Translations under genes and position numbers: made by a program
Source: Imbricaverruca yamaguchii
Lineage: Eukaryota; Arthropoda; Thecostraca; Neoverrucidae
Direction: 5' to 3'
Assembly (NCBI GenBank): GCA_034440575.1
Contig: JAOTOL010001451.1
Location: forward strand, 62,001 to 126,000
DNA length: 64,000 bases
In this document: piece after piece, positions 1 through 11,930 of the stretch
Numbering within the stretch: the stretch's first letter is position 1
How the letters are laid out: every line of letters begins with the position of its first letter
The notes under the pieces: generated by a model
Told to the model about the DNA's origin: nothing
Database searches by the model: none
The model's input: the letters and a program-made list of their open reading frames with translations, nothing else

Positions 1-534
1 GCCCGTCCCATCCTCTGTACTACGCACACGTTTTGTTTTGCCAATTTTTTTTTGTTTCTTCTCAAATGTAGGGGCGCCATTGGCACTGCTGGCACCTGAT
101 GGGTTGTGTTTCCGTGACATCTCGCCGAAGCCACACTTCCCGACACCGGGTGCTGACACTGACGACTAACTAACATGTCGTTGCTCTTGCAGCGCTTTCT
201 GTTGTGCGTGCTTTTCCATGTGTTGATTACGATAATTCTTCTTGTTTTTGTTTCTTTGTTTCTTTCTTTTTTACCTCTTCTTTACCTCTGTATTCCTGAC
301 CATGGCCGAAATATCTGAGTGCTTTCAACGATGCATGAGTATTATCTTTTTTGAAAACTTCCTCTTCGCTCTTAAATGTCGTTCTTGCAGTGAAAAGTGA
401 ATGAATGAAACAACTTCGAGCGTTGGTGTGCTATTTACCAGCTTTAGGCGTCATTTTCGGCGCTGGACGGCCGCGGACAAGAGACGAGCTGTGGCTCTCA
501 CATGGTCCACGCAGAAGGTCCGGAGCCACACCGT
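1..534. other. No gene recognised
   Basis: T-rich and low-complexity stretches (around 45-60 and 228-285) and no open frame with coding character. Confidence 0.5.
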
Positions 535-675
535 GACAGGAAGCTGTGGACCAATGGCAATAACGCGCCCTTAGTATCCCGCGACAGGAAAGTGTGGACA
601 CATGACAATAACGTTCCCTTAGTATCCCTTGACAGAAAACTGCGGACCAATGGCAATAGCGCTCCCTTGGCAGCC
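535..675. repeat. 48-bp tandem repeat, about 3 copies
   Basis: The unit gacaggaagctgtggaccaa...cccttagtatccc recurs at 48-bp spacing with a few substitutions. The period is a multiple of three, so it makes short open frames on both strands that are repeat artefacts. Confidence 0.85.
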
Positions 676-857
676 CTTAGCATTTCATCAATCAGTAAAA
701 CCTATGCCGGTAATTCGGAATTTCGAATAAACGTCGGTATATATGTCGGCAATGTCGCATCCAATGCGGAATCACTGTTCCATATCACTGAGGGCACGGT
801 TACCGATATGGCGCCTGAAATGTCGATATATGGGCATTGAAAAACAATGTGGTTGAG

Positions 858-944
858 CCGAAATTGGGCTGATTTGCCGAATATGATGATTCGGCAAATC
901 TGTAATCCTTCCGAAATTGGGCTCATTTGCCGAATATGATGAAC
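858..944. repeat. 53-bp direct repeat with internal hairpin
   Basis: The phrase ccgaaattgggct(g/c)atttgccgaat occurs at 858 and again at 911. The first copy continues into a perfect 12-bp inverted repeat, gatttgccgaat/attcggcaaatc (871-900, 6-nt loop). Confidence 0.8.
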
Positions 945-1001
945 GTATTTGAAACGCAAGCGGACTATGACTTTTCCTCCTTTACACAGAGCCTTGATCC
1001 T

Positions 1002-1043
1002 TGACACATCGTGTCACCCACCTGTAGATGACACGATGTGTCA
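1002..1043. repeat. Perfect 15-bp inverted repeat
   Basis: tgacacatcgtgtca at 1002-1016 and its exact reverse complement at 1029-1043, with a 12-nt loop. It may be a transposon end or a remnant. The DNA around it to 3780 shows no recognisable gene. Confidence 0.85.
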
Positions 1044-3809
1044 GGGTTCTTTTTGCCTTCCCACTCAATTTATGCTATCTGCAACCGTTCAGCTGGCCAT
1101 CGGACTGACCCTGGCCGGCATTCGAGAGAGCAGGTCACGTGACATAGCGTCATAGCACGTAGCCAGCTGGCGGTCTCCCGGCCAGAGCCCGCTGGCCGCC
1201 ACCGACCAAGGTCCGTCTCAATCTCTCTTCTCCGAACAATAGTACACGCGCTTGAAAGAAAATATTGTCATGAACTGCAGAAAATCAAACGCAAAAGACA
1301 AGGACCACGTCTGCTTAAAGAATTGGGCCTTGAGACGCTATATCAACAACGTTGTGGCTTCAATGACGTCACGGTCGGTCCGGGTCTTCTTGCTCCGATT
1401 ACCTTATGTCGTGTGTACATGGAATTAAGCTCGCTCAGGCCTCGCCGTCGCTCGTAACCAAGAAGCAATATATAGAAAGTCATTGTTCAATTTTCCACTT
1501 GAAATTCGAAACTTGGTATCAGGACCGCATTCACCAGCTTGCTGTCTGGGCGTAAAATAAACGACAGCGTGACAAAGTTTATTTCACGACAGAAGTACAC
1601 GCTCATAGGCAAGGCTGGGATATCTCGCTATGCCAATAATCCTTATATTCAGGGCATTTTCAGATTGAATATGGAAAATGGCCACTAAGCATGGCGAGGG
1701 TGCCAAACAAAGGGGTCCGGATCACAACCCGCCCGGTATCTCCAGCCGTGATCAGAGGTAATCCACCGACCGACATCGTGATGTCTACACAAGCCGTTAC
1801 TTAAATATCTCCGCAACGGAGAGATCAGGGCGGCTTTCTGACGCCGGGTTGTGCTAACCAGGGCTTTGCATCGACTATCTGCAACGCATACCTTTCAACA
1901 GCGGAACCATAAGTCAAACTGGATTAAGCCTGACCGCAAGCAGTGCCGTTATGACTCCAAGAGGACCTTCCTTTATAACCTTAACACAGAAAATAAGGCT
2001 GAGAACATCAGGTCGACAAGAGAAAATCCAACGAATAATTATATAATTATATGTTGGTTGAATTTGGCTGTTGGCTCAAGTTAGTCATTCATGTCGAGGA
2101 AATGGAGAATGGGAGAGTGGATGGTCCAGCAATCAAAGCAATCTACTGAAATCAGAAGCGTGTCTCAACGGGGAAATCTCTGCTATTGTTCAACATAGTC
2201 AGGCTATGGAGCATCCACGACAGACGCTGACGTCTCTGATCGCCGCTCATCATAGTCGAGTCTGGCCATCCTCTAGGCCCGACACCACCTATGGACAGTA
2301 TCTCCCAGTCCTATCAGCTTGCCCGCTATGCTGGCCCACCCTACCTTCCCTGTCATTTGCAAGCCTGAAGGGGAACGCCTGGTCTGTCCATTCTGCCGTT
2401 TTTGGCTACAGCTGCATTTCCAGTCACACCGGCTACAAGCCAAGAATTTGCACGCACCCGCATTTTTTTCCAACAGTGCCTCCACTGAGGGCCAATTCTG
2501 GGAGCGACCAGAAAATGGCACGCGTTGCCATTGGGTCTGTTCCGGTGAACTGATCCGGAATAGGTTGAGCGTCCATTTCCTCTACCGGCCGGTCCAGCGA
2601 CTCATCCGGAATAGGTTTACGCTCGTCGAACCTCCACCGGATCAGGAAAATCTAATCCGCCCGGTCGGCGGTTGAGGAAGCGCAAACTCGGAATACGACA
2701 GACGTGCCGCAACAGTGGCGTTCAGAATGAAACAGTTTTTTAACCTGACTTAGACCAGGAGCAAAGTCATTAGGTTGTATAAGTCGCACTTTCTTGATTT
2801 TAAAACTATTTTTGGAAGAAATCCAACAGACATGGGATATGTGATGGATTTGAGCAGTCACCCATGTTTTATGTCTACAACTACACAACTTTGTCTCCAG
2901 TACACTTCGGGAGCATCCAATGTCCAAGTGGAAATTGGAGATGAGCGTTTTAAGTGTGATGGGTAAATTGTAGGTTCACACATGCATGCCAATTTGCGTG
3001 CCTTTCAGGGGGCGTGCTTACTGGTATGCATGCATGCTTTTTCTTTGCATCCATGCATGTATCAGTGGCTGATGGAGGAGCTCCGTGTACCATCCACATG
3101 GGAAGGTGGTTTCCTTCTCACACACTGGCTTTGAATATTTATGACAATTATTTTGGGGGCATGTGAAGACAATGGCCAGGTAAAAATAGATTGGAGGGCA
3201 CATCCCATAGGGTCCAACGCTAGCAGTTAAAATTAATGGGGGAGGCAAACCAACATTAATTGGCACTTGCCCACTAAACAATGGGTAAAGCAACACCCAT
3301 GCTCAAAATGGTAACTCGTAGTACACCGTACTACACGAATGCCCCTCGCCAATCGGTCTTTCGTCCCATAGTGCCCCCTCAGAGTAAAAGATGCTCATTC
3401 AGTATGCTCCAGTGTGGTCCCCTTCCCGCGCTTAATGAATAGTGTAGGGAAGTTTTGCTCCCCACAACTTTTTCAGACATTTCCCCACTTTGTCTGAGGT
3501 AAACTTCTGTAGGCACGTGAAATAGCCTACAGGACCTCGACGTTCGCGATTTTGTGAACCCGGTTATAATGTCCATAACTCTGAATCTCCATCTCAGAGC
3601 TCTGAGCCGTCTCACACATATCTTCATATAAGTCCAGGTCTTCATATAAACTCAGTCTGATATCATCTCAATCTCTTGTTAGCAACGTTCACACACAATC
3701 TCTCAACTTCTACACATATCGATCTTCAAACATACTACTCCCATCTTACAAGCTTACATCTCGACAGTTATACAGCGGTTTCAAACAGTTAGTTCCAGAC
3801 ATACCTGCA
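1044..3809. other. No gene recognised; diverged dispersed repeat
   Basis: No coding frame that I recognise. The part at about 3110-3300 resembles 5950-6130 through shared blocks (ttggctt, atgtgaag.cattgg, cccatag.ttccc.acgcta, gttgaaataat), consistent with two old copies of one dispersed repeat. A duplicated phrase, atccggaataggtt, lies at 2553 and 2609. Confidence 0.4.
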
Positions 3810-3854
3810 GTGGTCAGCCGCAGGGCGGCTGACCACAGCTAGCCGCCCTGCGGC
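3810..3854. repeat. Two overlapping, mutually exclusive stem-loops
   Basis: gtggtcagccg (3810-3820) pairs with cggctgaccac (3826-3836). gccgcagggcggct (3817-3830) also pairs exactly with agccgccctgcggc (3841-3854). Both stems cannot form at once. A (GA)n-rich tract follows to about 3920. Confidence 0.85.
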
Positions 3855-3920
3855 GTCCACGCAGAGTGAGCGACAGAGAGAGAGAGAGTCAGGTGAGGTC
3901 CAAACAGAGAGAGAGAGAGC

Positions 3921-6900
3921 GATCCGTCTCGCTCGGCGGCTATATAGCTTCAGGGGATCCGCCCTTGGCCACACGCCAGGAGACACGTCATCGTCACGCG
4001 GCTCTGAACTAACCAGAGCAATGCCCGGACTCGATGCACTACAGCGGCTTGTCAGACTGTCTGTATCAGACATTCCGTCAGCTCAGACACCTCTGAGCCT
4101 CGGCTCCGGTCGGCCGACTCTACGACTGGAGACAGACACATTAACCCATAACATGTTTGCGTAAGCTCAAACCGCACTTCCACAGGCAGCCGGTAGTTCG
4201 TGGCGCTACGGCCCAGAACAAGCTGTCACATCATCATACACACATGACGGCCACATCCGACCGTCAGACACTGACACGTCAACTTCCGTCAGACATCAGA
4301 GACAGCGGCGTCCGCGGCGGTCGACGGCGCCGGGGTTACTTGATCAGAGGGAGGGGTCACAATAGACACTGGCCTCGACAGCCAGGCTGGCGGTGATTGC
4401 CGAGTTAGCAGCGACGACGACTTCCGTCGCGGTACCTGCTGCTACATGAACGGGCGGATTTCTGTGTTCCAAGTGTCCCCAGAGGAAGCTTTGCTACCAT
4501 AGTGTACTGAATGGGGGCGTCGAGGGCCTACCGCAACAGCGGCCTTCTGAGGAAATGACTGCCTTCCAGACGAGTACCTTCCTCCCCAGCGTTTCAAAAT
4601 GTCTGGCTCTCCGCCCCATGAAATATATGTATTTGGGGCTCCTGAAGCAGCACAAGCCATCGTCATCCACTGTGCGTTAGCTTCCCAATCGTAATCAGAA
4701 AACGTAGCCTGCAGCATGCTTTATTCATCCCCCAATAGCTCCTGAACAATGGGATTCATCGCGCTTTCACAACACCAAGTAAGTATATCAATCAATGCAA
4801 AATATATCGGCACTGTTACGTGCCGCATCGGAGAAAATGACCGAAAATGCTACCGATCTGCACATATGCGCCAAATAACACTATAACCATATCACCGCCA
4901 ACAACTGATTGAAGGACAAAACTCTACTGGTCGTTCCCGCGCCTTGACCTGGAGGTATCTCGAACATGGCGTAACACCCTCCTGTCACAGATTTTGATAA
5001 AAATTAGCACACCGGGTTATCTGAGGCACTGAAACGATTTCTGAGCTTTTCAGCTCAATCGCAGCACCGGTTCACGAGTTATTGCCTGCGGCGTTTTGCT
5101 GAGTTCGCACTGAAGGCCACATTTTCAGAGCCAATAACTTAGTGTTATGTAGATATAAATTGCGAAACGTGTATATCGTTGGAATCGCAATGAACTCACC
5201 TTTCTATTCCTGGAGTCAGTTTTTATGTGTGCAAATTTTGAAAATATGGCCCCGTGACCTCGGATAACGTGACGTGTGGTGACCCCTCGTATAATGATAT
5301 TGATATAATTATTTATGTAGAACGAAAGCTTCAGCATTTATCTTTGTGATGAAAAATAAAAAAACGATGTATATTAAGCGCCTAATACTAGTTTCTGAAA
5401 CAAATATTGCCTGAGTTATGCGAAAAAGGCCACATAAATAGGCCTGCTGTTCAGTAAGCTTCATTTTCCGGTTCGTCGAAGGAGTGCAACATCGTAGCAA
5501 TGTGTTTGGAAAATTTTGCTAAACCTCTTAATCTTATTTCCACCACTAAACTCACATTTAGTCTAGACTGGGATACGATTAAATGTCAGATGTGCAGCAT
5601 TACCTGATACACGCCGGTAAGTACGCACGGGCTTCAGAGGACAGTGGACGTTCGGCAGTCGACATCCACGCAGACCCCAGTTGGTACGAAACGGGATAGC
5701 GTTATCTGTGAATGTCGATCCCAGTTTACGCTGCCTTGTCCTGTATCCCCAGTGTTTAGGGGAGGGGGTCTAGTTACGCCGCGTAAACCGACCGGGCTGA
5801 CTCGAGCGGAGCGATAAGATAAGGGATCCCCTCATGAGTATATAAGTGCAGCTCCGTGTTGCTTCAAAGTTATGCTACTCATAACAAAGGTAGTCTTTGT
5901 AGTTTCAGGACACGTGTAAAGCTTGGCACCTCATAAGTGCATTAAAAAATATGGTTCCAAATACGAGTATTGGCTTCTTAAAATTGTTTGGGAAAAACGC
6001 AATATGTGAAGGCATTGGGAGAGCACAAATGAATTGGGAGTGACCCTCCATAGGTTCCCATGCTAAAAGTTGAAATAATTGTGGGACAAAGCACATTGAG
6101 GGGACACGTACACTCTTAAAAGTAGGAAACACAACACCCCTAGTTACAAAGTAATTTAAAACGATGATATAACAATTTCATCACCAAACACCAAGAATGT
6201 CACATGCAGATTGTTGAATGCATGCATGCTAGAACAAATCACAAACAGTGGGTAAGACGATGATGTTGACTACTTAACGTTCCAACACTTGCATACTTTA
6301 TCTTGTGTAGCTGAAGGTTGTTAAAGTTCCATGGTCACATTCACAACGTTCTTAGAGCACCTTGAATAATTTTGACTCCATATTCTAACGGGATATGTTG
6401 GGTTAAGTTAAGCTGGGCAAGGTTATGCTGGGCTAAGTTAATTTTGCATGTCACACAATCAATCGACATGGCGAAATATTGTAGATATAACAATTGCAAG
6501 ATATGATACATTGTTGTGCTTGGTATGTTCGGTTAGCTATTTGGATTTAGGGGTAACTTGGCCAGTGCTGTATGTATGATATTAGCACCCAGCGCTTGAC
6601 ATGTCCAGAAAAGGATGTCCACTCATGTTCATTCTTTACATGCACGCGCTCATACCAAATGCTACAAAGTAGCTCCGCCATGGGAAAATGGTCCTCCCTC
6701 TCCTAGTGCAATGCAAAAGTTCGAGAGTTATGTACTAATATGGTTGAAGGATAGTAACTTAACATTGTTAGGAGGAAATAAACAACTCCGCTGAATTGAA
6801 CTGATCTCGGTCCCGGGCAAGTCCATTTCTTTTTAGGGCGGGGCATAGCAACATGGTCTGAATGATTAAAGAATGCATGGAGTTAGAGCACGAATCAAGA

Positions 6901-7900
6901 ATGTATACGATTTCTAGGCAACCTGTAAAATGTATTCAAAATGTGTACACATTTTTCCAACAGCACAGTGGGCATTTATTTATCATACTTACATTTCATG
7001 ACAATTTTGGATACACTTTGTGGTATAGATCGGTTATTTCGGCTTTCGGTTGCATCGACTACACTGGTCATACAGCGCCCCACTTTATGCTACCGTCAGC
7101 TCATATATTCCATTGAATTATATTAGGGTAGGTTAGACTACGGTTAATGGACGGGTCATATACGAATATACAAGTTCCAACAACACCACATAGTTATTAC
7201 TTTGTACTAAACAGACATTAGTTATGAAGGTGTAAAAGGCGAGGACCTAGGTCATTTTTTGAAGTCCATTCATTTAATGCAATAACATAGCGTTGATATT
7301 AAAATATGCTGAAAAGTGGGATGGTCACTGGTGCCAGCTGGGCACCAGTGGTACGTATATGCAAGGACAGCTTAGATGAACTAGTTGCAAAATACACCCA
7401 GACAAGAATTGTATGTATGCCCTTTCCTAAGCTAACCTAATAGCAGAAGCTTCATCATTGTACTATGATTCCGAGATTTAGGTGGGAAATGACACTTAGC
7501 GAGGAGTATTTTCTTTTTAAACCTAGTTTCCAAAGTCACCAATATTTTCTTCTTCAATGCCACAGCATGCTTTACCCCTCCCTATATAGGAAGCAGTTAA
7601 AAACATATAATAATTATTAATTAATATATATAAGGGAAATAATTGGCTATAGCGATTGTCTTCCATGGCGAACAAGTCATAATTCATGATAAGCTACTGT
7701 ACTAAAAACTTACTTTTTCTGATTTTCCGCTTTTGAGACAATCTGAAAATGCTGACGTCTCCACTCTGAGGTATGAAGACAATCACGGAGGGCATATCAA
7801 TATTAACTCGGCTAAGTTCATTTTGACACAAATTTACCATTTGGTGTAAAAAACATTATCCGCACAAAAAGTTGAGAAGCGCACTCCAATGGAGATTAGC
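3921..7900. other. No gene recognised
   Basis: Moderately AT-rich DNA without a recognisable coding frame. A short hairpin-bearing repeat copy lies at 7031-7081. A TATATAAG sequence at 5839-5846 has no supported transcript next to it. Confidence 0.4.
7031..7081 (+). repeat. Short hairpin-bearing dispersed repeat
   Basis: ggttatttcggctttcggtt followed by gcatcgactacactggtcat and acagcgccc. Same family as copies at 30233-30275, 34355-34393, 38062-38110, 40617-40666, 41361-41412 and 43669-43710. The consensus has a GGGCGC...GCGCCC stem. Confidence 0.75.
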
Positions 7901-8560
7901 CAAAAGGGTTAGATGCCAGTTAAATGTATGGAAGTTTTAAAATGATAACAGTCAGATAAATGTATAGAAGTTTTAAAATGATAACAGTCAGATAAAGTCA
8001 AACAAACAGATAAAAAGCTGAAAGAACGAAGTCAAAGATTGAAAAGCCAAGGGGATAGACACGAAGTGGAAAACATTAAAGAGAATAAGTCCAAAGGATG
8101 AAAATTGACAGAATCAACTAGAAGAATTAAAGTTGAACGATTCAAAGTGAAAAGCATAGACGTTCAATAAATACAGTCACATGGATCAAGTCAAAGAATC
8201 CAACTGATAAAATCAATGGGAAGTCAAATGGAAAGAAGCCAACAAACTAAAAGAAAAATGATGGGACAAACCAATACAAATTCAAAAGTAGACGAAACGA
8301 AAAGGACATCTAAAGTGAAGAGAATGAAAGTCAAGATAATTAAAATATAAAGGTCAAAAGTATAAATCACAAAAATGGAAGTGGCAAGAAAATAAGTTGA
8401 AATATCCATTTATAAGAATATACATCAAGATAATAGAATTTGAAAGAAGAAAAGTATACAGTATAAAGATGAAATGATATAAGTTAATGTGAAAGAATAA
8501 AAGTTGAAAGAATAGTCATAAAGATATGCAGTCAAAGTGTTCAGATTCAATAAGAGCCAC
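7900..8560. repeat. A-rich degenerate tandem array
   Basis: Many loosely repeated units of the form gaaaagtcaaa/gaataaaagt at roughly 15-25 bp spacing, strongly purine-rich on the plus strand. The order is too decayed to define one period. It resembles the cleaner array at 9755-10075 and the sequence at 10080-10340. Confidence 0.5.
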
Positions 8561-8899
8561 AAGGGCCCATCCAGTTTAAGTCTGTAGAGCGATGTTACCA
8601 TAACCTTGGTAAAAATGCGCTCATCACCCCAACCAAAATCATATCACTAATCCCCAAAAATCTATCCACAACATCCAACATACCCATCAATGTCTATCTA
8701 CCTACCTATTCATCCCTATTCACTCCATAATACTAAACACATGTGGTCTGAGTGCCCTATCAATAATTTTCAATGCAATTTCAATGTACAGTGTACACCT
8801 TCTAAGCAGCAATCTCATCCAATCCACCAATGTTTAGAACTAAACATTTTCCGGCAAAAAAAAAATAAATTATCCGCCATATTTTAAAATGCATCAACT

Positions 8900-9690
8900 T
8901 GGGGACTCCATAGCAACAGCAGGCAGCCCATGCCACTGATCCACAATATTTGGACTCAAGACTTGTTGTTGTTTAGCTGCTCCACACTTTGATTTGGCTA
9001 ACCTGAATTGATAACCCCATGTGATAGTTTTAAAACAAGGGCATCATTAAGATCGACCTGATCTAGCCCTTTAATGATTGTATGCATTTGAATCGTATCA
9101 CCCCTTCATCTCGTGTACATTATATATACTTCCACAACCCATTCCACAAATTCTAAGTTACCTAATACACTGATCATTGTAGTGGCTTTGCGCTGCACTC
9201 TTTCAGGAAAATCTGTATTTGTGCTTGCGTAGGGGCTCCATGCCTGCACAGAATATTTCAAGTAGGGTCGTACATAGGCTAAGTACAGTTTTTCATGACT
9301 ACCTTGCTCTTATACCTCACACTTCTATTAACGATTCCCGGCATTCTGTTTGCTCTGTTCCAAGGTGAGTTGCCTCCTTTTCTGCTTTAAGTCATATGAA
9401 ACTTATACACCTAACTATCATTCCTCTTCAATAACGTCCAGTTTTATACCTCCCATTGTATATCTGGAAGTCACTTTTAGACCCCATCTGCTTAAGCTTG
9501 CATTTTCATTGTTGAAAACCCCTGCCATTGATAGTCCTTCTTTTTAGGTCCTTCATGTGTAGTTGAACATTACTATGTTGATCACTTCTGTTAGCCATAC
9601 TTACCAGCCTCATATCATTAGCAAATTTGAACACTTTATACCTGACCTCTACCTCGATGCTATTCATAAAAATCATAAAGAGAAGCAAAG
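8900..9690 (-). pseudogene. Decayed non-LTR retrotransposon reverse transcriptase, C-terminal part
   Basis: Read on the minus strand from 9690, the sequence begins LLFMIFMNSIEVEV, then KVFKFANDMRLVS. This fits the LLFLIYINDL...KVLKFADDTKLV block of CR1/Jockey-type reverse transcriptases, with one catalytic Asp of FADD changed to Asn. Further down, across several frames, are relics of the downstream part: an MGG.KLDVIEEE-like stretch, SYKSK-like, a LYLALVRPHLEY-like stretch (CT*PMYDPT*NIL), RLAKSKCGAA and a final VDQWHGLP block near 8925. Frameshifts and stops are frequent, so it is inactive. The upstream part is missing, replaced by an AT minisatellite. The exact clade is not settled. Confidence 0.8.
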
Positions 9691-9754
9691 AGAAGCGGTT
9701 CTAGGTAAAAAGGTTAAACGCATGGAGGTGGAAAATTATTTAACTGGAAAAGAA

Positions 9755-10075
9755 TAAAATTAATGAAGAAAAATAAAGAAGAATTAAATTAAAGAATAAA
9801 ACAAATGAAGAATAAAATTAATGAAGAATAAAATTAATGAAGAATAAAATTAATGAAGAATAAAATTAATGAAGAATAAAATTAACGAAGAATAAAATTA
9901 ATGAAGAATAAAATTCAAAGAGGAAAAATAATGAAGAATAAAATTAAAGAAGAATGAAATTAAAGAAGAATAAAACTAAAGAAGAATAAAATTAAAGAAT
10001 AAAATTAAAGAAGAATAAAATTAAAGAAGAATGCAAACAAGGAAGAATAAAATTAAAGAATATTTTATTCTAGAA
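9755..10075. repeat. 16-bp AT-rich minisatellite
   Basis: Units of aatgaagaataaaatt repeat about 8 times almost perfectly at 9795-9915, flanked by variants (gaagaataaaattaa). It directly abuts the truncated upstream edge of the LINE relic. Confidence 0.9.
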
Positions 10076-10339
10076 ATTTTAGGGGACACTTTGACTGAGA
10101 TGAGAAGAGTCAAATGAATAAAAGTTCAAAGGCTAACTTGGGAAAAAAAATATATCAAAAGAATAAGACAAACAATGAGCCAAATGAATACGTCAAAAGA
10201 ATGTGTCAAAGGAATCGGCTAAAATAAGACATTAAAAATTTACGACAAAAGAATAAGTTAAAGGTATAGAAGTAAAAAATACAAGCAAAAAACAGGAGTT
10301 GCGAGAATCCACGTCAAAAGAACAAGTTGCAAGAGCAAA

Positions 10340-11122
10340 AAGGGAAATAATATCATAAAAAATCCGATTTTCGCATATCTAGTAACTATCAACAACGGTG
10401 TCAACGGCTATGTTGGCAAATTACCAACCTGACATGCCCAAATGTAGGTCGGAAACACACACACTTCCTATCTTTACTTCAATTGCATGATATTGCATGC
10501 TATTGCCCTATTTCACTGCTATTAATAATATGGCATTTTAACAGATATAGGTACAAAGAAATAAATCACACGCACTTATTTTCATTTCGGACTCAGCAAT
10601 AACCTGGATTTACAGTCAGTTCAGCATCTTACTCGCCGCCACCTGTCACGCACACCTGACGTGCGAGCTACTTCAGTGATGGCGAAAAAAATAGAGATGA
10701 TGCTATTAATCGTAAGCTATATTTTCAACACCCACTTTTAAAACCAGTTAGCATAATTTGATAGCTTTGATGTTTATTGATACATTAAGAATTAATACTA
10801 ACCTAGTTTATAGTTGTATTCATGAAACTTTGATCTTAACAACAGGAGACTTGCCACCACTATTTCCACCAGAGCAAAAACTTACACACGTACGACCGAT
10901 TTCGAGTTCACGCAAATTTATACGCACATACATATAAATTTATGTTTACATGATTATTGAGGTCCAAGATAAAACTTCGTCAGCTGACTTAGAAACGTCT
11001 ACAAACGAGCTTTGATTGGTCAAAATACTAAGGTCCAGCGATCGGGCCCCAGTATGCACCACCGGACCTCGATATTCCGTTGTGTAAACTCATTTTGTCC
11101 TCGGTATTCACGGGTCACAAGT

Positions 11123-11123
<1 letters not shown>
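10340..11123. other. No gene recognised
   Basis: AT-rich sequence without coding character between the A-rich arrays and the (CA)n tract. Confidence 0.4.
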
Positions 11124-11216
<93 letters not shown>

Positions 11217-11250
11217 CACTCGTACACACACATGCACATACACACACACC
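11124..11250. repeat. (CA)n microsatellite
   Basis: An uninterrupted (CA)46 at 11124-11215 followed by imperfect CA-rich sequence to 11250. Likely highly polymorphic. Confidence 0.97.
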
Positions 11251-11789
11251 TCATGGATCGATTGTGTAAAACATTTATTGGGTCACTGCACCATGCATCT
11301 TTCGGCTGAGCGCGTGCGCTCTCATGTGATGAATTATTTAAATACTAAACGATTACATCATCAGCTTTAATATGAGCACAGCTTGGTCCTTCGTGAGGAA
11401 TGCAGTCCAATGTCAAATTGACTGACATAGTATTGCTTGTTTCTCTCCGAGTGCACCGGAGCGATCGACCCGTGCATGCTATATTTGTCACCCCGAGGAG
11501 GAGCTGTGTGAGGCGATGTTTAATCGAAATACGGCCCAAACTGTTTTGTGTAATTTCGCGATTGGCTAATATTTTTTATTTGGCCAGGACACTACAGCAG
11601 GCCTGTTTGCTGCCTCGCTGTCCCAGTGCAAACCCATGTCATGCACCATGGATTTTACTTGGACGGTATTATACGCGTTCGAATTTAGCGCGTTGCCATA
11701 TCTTGGTTTTATGTTCATCTGGAACGTTTACACGACTTTGGCCATTTTTATCGAACTTCGATTGTAGCCAGATGTTTTTACGTGAACGT

Positions 11790-11930
11790 GTGCAAGTGTG
11801 TGAGGGCGCGTGCAGATGTGTGAGGGCACGTGCAGATGTGTGAAGGCACGTGCAGATGTGTGAGGGCGCGTGCAGATGTGTAAGGGCGCGTGCAGATGTG
11901 TGAGGGCGCGTGCAGATGTGGGAGGGAGCA
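11790..11930. repeat. 20-bp minisatellite, about 7 copies
   Basis: The unit gcgtgcagatgtgtgagggc repeats head to tail with single-base variants. Open frames through it on both strands are repeat artefacts. Confidence 0.93.

Noticed and set aside
5839..5846. TATATAAG as a core promoter
   Set aside because: No gene or transcript evidence downstream; such a motif is expected by chance in AT-rich DNA.
11012..11370. Open frames rich in His-Thr or Cys-Val
   Set aside because: Produced by the (CA)n microsatellite.
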